DNA of 64,000 bases from Chelatococcus sp. HY11 (lineage in GTDB: Bacteria > Pseudomonadota > Alphaproteobacteria > Rhizobiales > Beijerinckiaceae), in NCBI RefSeq assembly GCF_018398335.1, contig NZ_JAHBRX010000001.1, positions 1,426,001-1,490,000 on the forward strand. The letters run 5' to 3'. The notes under the pieces were generated by a model that was not told the DNA's origin, made no database searches, and saw only the letters and a program-made list of their open reading frames with translations. Each line of letters opens with the position of its first letter. The stretch's first letter is position 1. Positions 61,780 through 64,000 of this stretch are shown in pieces. Both the position numbers and the translations under genes were made by a program.

Positions 61780-61898
61780 GCGCCCTTCCCTGTCGGATGC
61801 CGCGCCATGCGCGCCGCGACCAAGCCCGGTCGGGCCTGCCGCTTCGCATGGTCGTCGTGCGCTCCTTACGATCTTTCCAGATCTTTTCTCTTGGTTTT

Positions 61899-61932
61899 GG
61901 TATAACACCTTGACGGCATGATGGTGTCAAGG
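61899..61932. promoter_or_regulatory. candidate FadR/GntR operator in the divergent region
   Basis: GGTATAACACC (61899-61909) is followed by a perfect 7-bp dyad CCTTGAC (61908-61914) and GTCAAGG (61926-61932). It lies midway between the importer operon and the rightward SDR gene, 80 bases before the latter, as expected for a site bound by the FadR-family product of 62832-63545. Confidence 0.5.
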
Positions 61933-62011
61933 GCAGACTGAACGAACTTTACAAGAGGGCCGGGAGAACACGGTCCGAGGCTCGGGAAACGCAAGCGGAA
62001 AGGGCGAAACG

Positions 62012-62824
62012 TTGCATCAGGACGTGGCGCAGTTGTTCGATTTGAGCGGCAAGTTCGCCTTGGTATCGGGTGGAGCGAGTAAGCTTGGGCGCGATGCGGC
62101 TGATATTCTGGCCGCCGCTGGCTGTTCGGTTGCCGTGACGTCCCGTGACGGTGAAAAGGCGCGCCGCTCGGCCGTTGAAATCGCCGATCGCTACGGGGTC
62201 CGAACCTTCGGCATCGCTCTCGACCAGAGTCGCTTTGAGCCTGTGCGCGATGCGGTGGCAGCCGTCGCGGACTGGTCGGGTGGGCAGCTCGATATCCTGG
62301 TGAACAACAGCGGTGGGGGTTCGGGGGGCAGCGTTGCCCGTCTGTTTGAGCGGGATCCCGCAGACATCGACGCTCTCATCCGCACAAATTTGACAGGTGC
62401 GATCTATTGCTGCCGGGAGGCCGGACGCCTGATGGCTCATCAGGGTTCAGGCCGGATCATTTCGATTGCTTCCATCGCGGCTTATGTCGGAAGAGACCGC
62501 TCGATTTACGACCGCAACGGCCTCGCGGGCCAGCCGGTGGACTACGCCGCCGCAAAGGCAGGCATTCTCGGCCTGACACGTGATCTTGCGGCCTATCTCG
62601 CGCCAATGGGCATAACCGTCAATGCGATATCGCCTGGAGGCTTCGAACGGCCCGACATGCCGCGCGGCTTCGTCAAAGACTATTCGCATCTCACCGCCCT
62701 CGGCCGCATGGGCCGCGACGGCGTCGACCTCAAGGGCGCGATCCTTTTTCTGGCATCGCCCGCGTCGAGCTATGTGACGGGGCAGGACATTCTCGTCGAT
62801 GGTGGTTTCACGCTGTGGAAATAG
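62012..62824 (+). CDS. short-chain dehydrogenase/reductase (SDR)
   Basis: A 270-residue NAD(P)-dependent oxidoreductase. Cofactor motif VSGGASKLGRDAADI near residue 18, NNSGGG near residue 95, catalytic Ser in SIASIAAY and Tyr-Lys in VDYAAAKAG near residue 180, and ISPGGFERP. The start is a TTG with GAAAGGGCG upstream. Divergent from the importer; seven bases separate it from the FadR-family gene. Confidence 0.88.
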   Translation: MHQDVAQLFDLSGKFALVSGGASKLGRDAADILAAAGCSVAVTSRDGEKARRSAVEIADRYGVRTFGIALDQSRFEPVRDAVAAVADWSGGQLDILVNNSGGGSGGSVARLFERDPADIDALIRTNLTGAIYCCREAGRLMAHQGSGRIISIASIAAYVGRDRSIYDRNGLAGQPVDYAAAKAGILGLTRDLAAYLAPMGITVNAISPGGFERPDMPRGFVKDYSHLTALGRMGRDGVDLKGAILFLASPASSYVTGQDILVDGGFTLWK

Positions 62825-62831
62825 GCGCGGT

Positions 62832-63545
62832 ATGAGCGAATCGGATCAAAAGCTCGGCCCCATCGCGCGGCGCAAGCTGTCGGACGAGGTCGTGCAGCGG
62901 CTTGAAGCGGCTATCCGCGATGGCACATTCCCGCCGGGATCGCCACTTCCATCCGAGCGCGAGCTGATGACGCTCTTCGGCGTTGGCCGTCCCTCGATCC
63001 GCGAGGCGCTTTATGCGTTGCAACGCATCGGCCTCGTACGGCTAGCCACGGGCGAGCGCCCGCGCGTGACGGAGCCCACGGCCAGGCAGGTGCTGCGGGA
63101 GCTTGACAGCACGGTCCGTCACTGGCTCGAACAGGCTGGAGCCGTCCGGCATTTCGAGCAGGTACGTCTTTTCCTGGAGATGGGCCTGGTCCGCTACGCC
63201 TGCGCCAACGCAACCGACCAGCAAATTGCCGTGTTGCGCGACGCATTGAAGCGCAACGAGGCGGAGATCGGCAATGAGCGGCAGTTCGCGCTGACTGATG
63301 CCGCGTTCCACCGGGTGCTGGCTGAGATGCCCGCCAACCCCGTTTTCGTCGCCATGCACGATGCCGCTGTCGAATGGATCATCGGGCAGCGCCCGCCGCT
63401 CGATGATCCCGAGACCAACAATCGCATGAGCTATGCCGGGCATCTCGCGGTGTTCGACGCCATTGCCGTGCGCGATGCCAACGCGGCCGCGGAAGCCATG
63501 CGCCAGCATCTCGAGGAAGCCTACAACCGCTACGCCCGCAACTGA
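62832..63545 (+). CDS. FadR-family (GntR superfamily) regulator, NanR-like
   Basis: A 237-residue regulator from the ATG at 62832. The GntR winged HTH is PLPSERELMTLFGVGRPSIR near residue 40 and the FCD effector domain (ALTDAAFHRVLAEMPANPVF, with metal ligands) covers the C-terminal half. Sitting next to a NanA-like gene, it may respond to sialic-acid-type metabolites, like NanR. It probably controls both this operon and the divergent importer. Confidence 0.86.
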   Translation: MSESDQKLGPIARRKLSDEVVQRLEAAIRDGTFPPGSPLPSERELMTLFGVGRPSIREALYALQRIGLVRLATGERPRVTEPTARQVLRELDSTVRHWLEQAGAVRHFEQVRLFLEMGLVRYACANATDQQIAVLRDALKRNEAEIGNERQFALTDAAFHRVLAEMPANPVFVAMHDAAVEWIIGQRPPLDDPETNNRMSYAGHLAVFDAIAVRDANAAAEAMRQHLEEAYNRYARN

Positions 63546-63585
63546 GCCTCATGGCCCGGGCAAACATCATCCAAGGAGATTATCC

Positions 63586-64000
63586 GTGACCCAGTCCCCG
63601 GCCCAGAAGTTCGGTGGCATCTTATCGGCACTCGTTACGCCCTATCGCGCGGATTTCAACCTGAACGAAGATATCATCGCCGGCCTCATCGACTATGAAC
63701 TCGACCAGGGCGTGGCGGGCTTTTATGTGGGAGGCAGCACGGGCGAGGCCTTCCTGCAGTCTCCGGAGGAGCGGGGGCGCCTGATCGCCGGCGTCGCCCG
63801 CGCGGCGCGTGGGCGCGGCACGCTGATCGCCCATGTCGGCACCATCGCCACAGAGGATACGCTCAGTATCGCCCGGTCGGCGGCCGATGCCGGGTTTGAC
63901 GCGGTTTCGGCTATCCCGCCATTCTATTATGACTTCTCCGCCGCCGAGTTGATCGCGCATTACAAGGCACTGGCGGCAGCGACCCCTCTTCCCGTCATCG
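63586..64000 (+). CDS. N-acetylneuraminate lyase-like protein (partial, cut by window end)
   Basis: The first 138 codons are visible, starting at GTG 63586 with AAGGAGATT upstream. The sequence GFYVGGSTGEAFLQSPEERG, then LIAHVGTIATEDT and GFDAVSAIPPFYYDFS follow the E. coli NanA pattern more closely than DapA. It is expected to split N-acetylneuraminate or a similar keto acid into pyruvate and an aldehyde or sugar. The active-site Lys lies beyond the window. Confidence 0.82.
   Translation, partial: MTQSPAQKFGGILSALVTPYRADFNLNEDIIAGLIDYELDQGVAGFYVGGSTGEAFLQSPEERGRLIAGVARAARGRGTLIAHVGTIATEDTLSIARSAADAGFDAVSAIPPFYYDFSAAELIAHYKALAAATPLPVI

Noticed and set aside
1-64000. CRISPR arrays
   Set aside because: No regularly spaced repeats of 24-40 bases and no cas-like genes were seen anywhere.

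Overview
The window is GC-rich and reads as a chromosome segment of an alphaproteobacterium, most likely of the order Hyphomicrobiales (Rhizobiales). The signs are the backbone order hutG-hutU-hutD, sdhE/recG, a DUF502 gene, glmS-glmU and opgG-opgH, and the many stop-start overlaps. The genus cannot be fixed from the sequence alone.

Backbone, 1-14.9 kb: the end of a histidine-degradation operon (hutG, hutU, hutD), sdhE, recG, a DUF502 membrane protein, the amino-sugar genes glmS and glmU, the glucan genes opgG and opgH, and a tRNA-Lys(UUU).

Integrated element, 14.9-37.3 kb: a roughly 22.3 kb phage-derived island sits in the 3' part of tRNA-Lys. It is bounded by exact 46-bp repeats (14901-14946 and 37235-37280), with a tyrosine integrase beside the right repeat. 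From the integrase leftwards there is an early operon (int, hypothetical, AlpA-like, two small genes, a winged-helix initiator candidate with iteron-like repeats inside it), then cargo and regulatory fragments, then a tail operon (coiled-coil protein, tail assembly chaperone with a CCCTTTC -1 frameshift site, tape measure, S49 protease, paired DNA-binding-type proteins). I found no terminase, portal, capsid or lysis gene, so this looks like a remnant, satellite or domesticated element. The end nearest the tRNA gene carries accessory genes: an AT-richer two-gene module (cytosolic protein plus four-helix membrane protein) whose layout resembles phage lambda RexA/RexB, a nucleotidyltransferase, immunity-like small genes and several relics of ParB-type proteins.

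Nitrogen region, 37.8-46.8 kb: an orphan immunity-like gene, then a divergent urease locus (ureF-ureG-ureE leftwards; ureD-ureA-ureB-ureC plus a urea transporter rightwards) and a GntP-type permease.

Catabolic regions, 46.8-64 kb: first, a leftward operon with a dipeptide-type ABC importer (two permeases, one binding protein, no ATPase), two paralogous prolidase-like amidohydrolases and a threonine-synthase-like PLP enzyme, with a divergent IclR regulator. Second, an MBL-fold hydrolase, and a leftward set holding an SsuABC/TauABC-type importer, a DapA-family lyase and an enolase-superfamily enzyme. Divergent from that run an SDR, a FadR-family regulator and a NanA-like lyase cut by the window end. 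With hut and urease, much of the segment serves scavenging of organic nitrogen and carbon.
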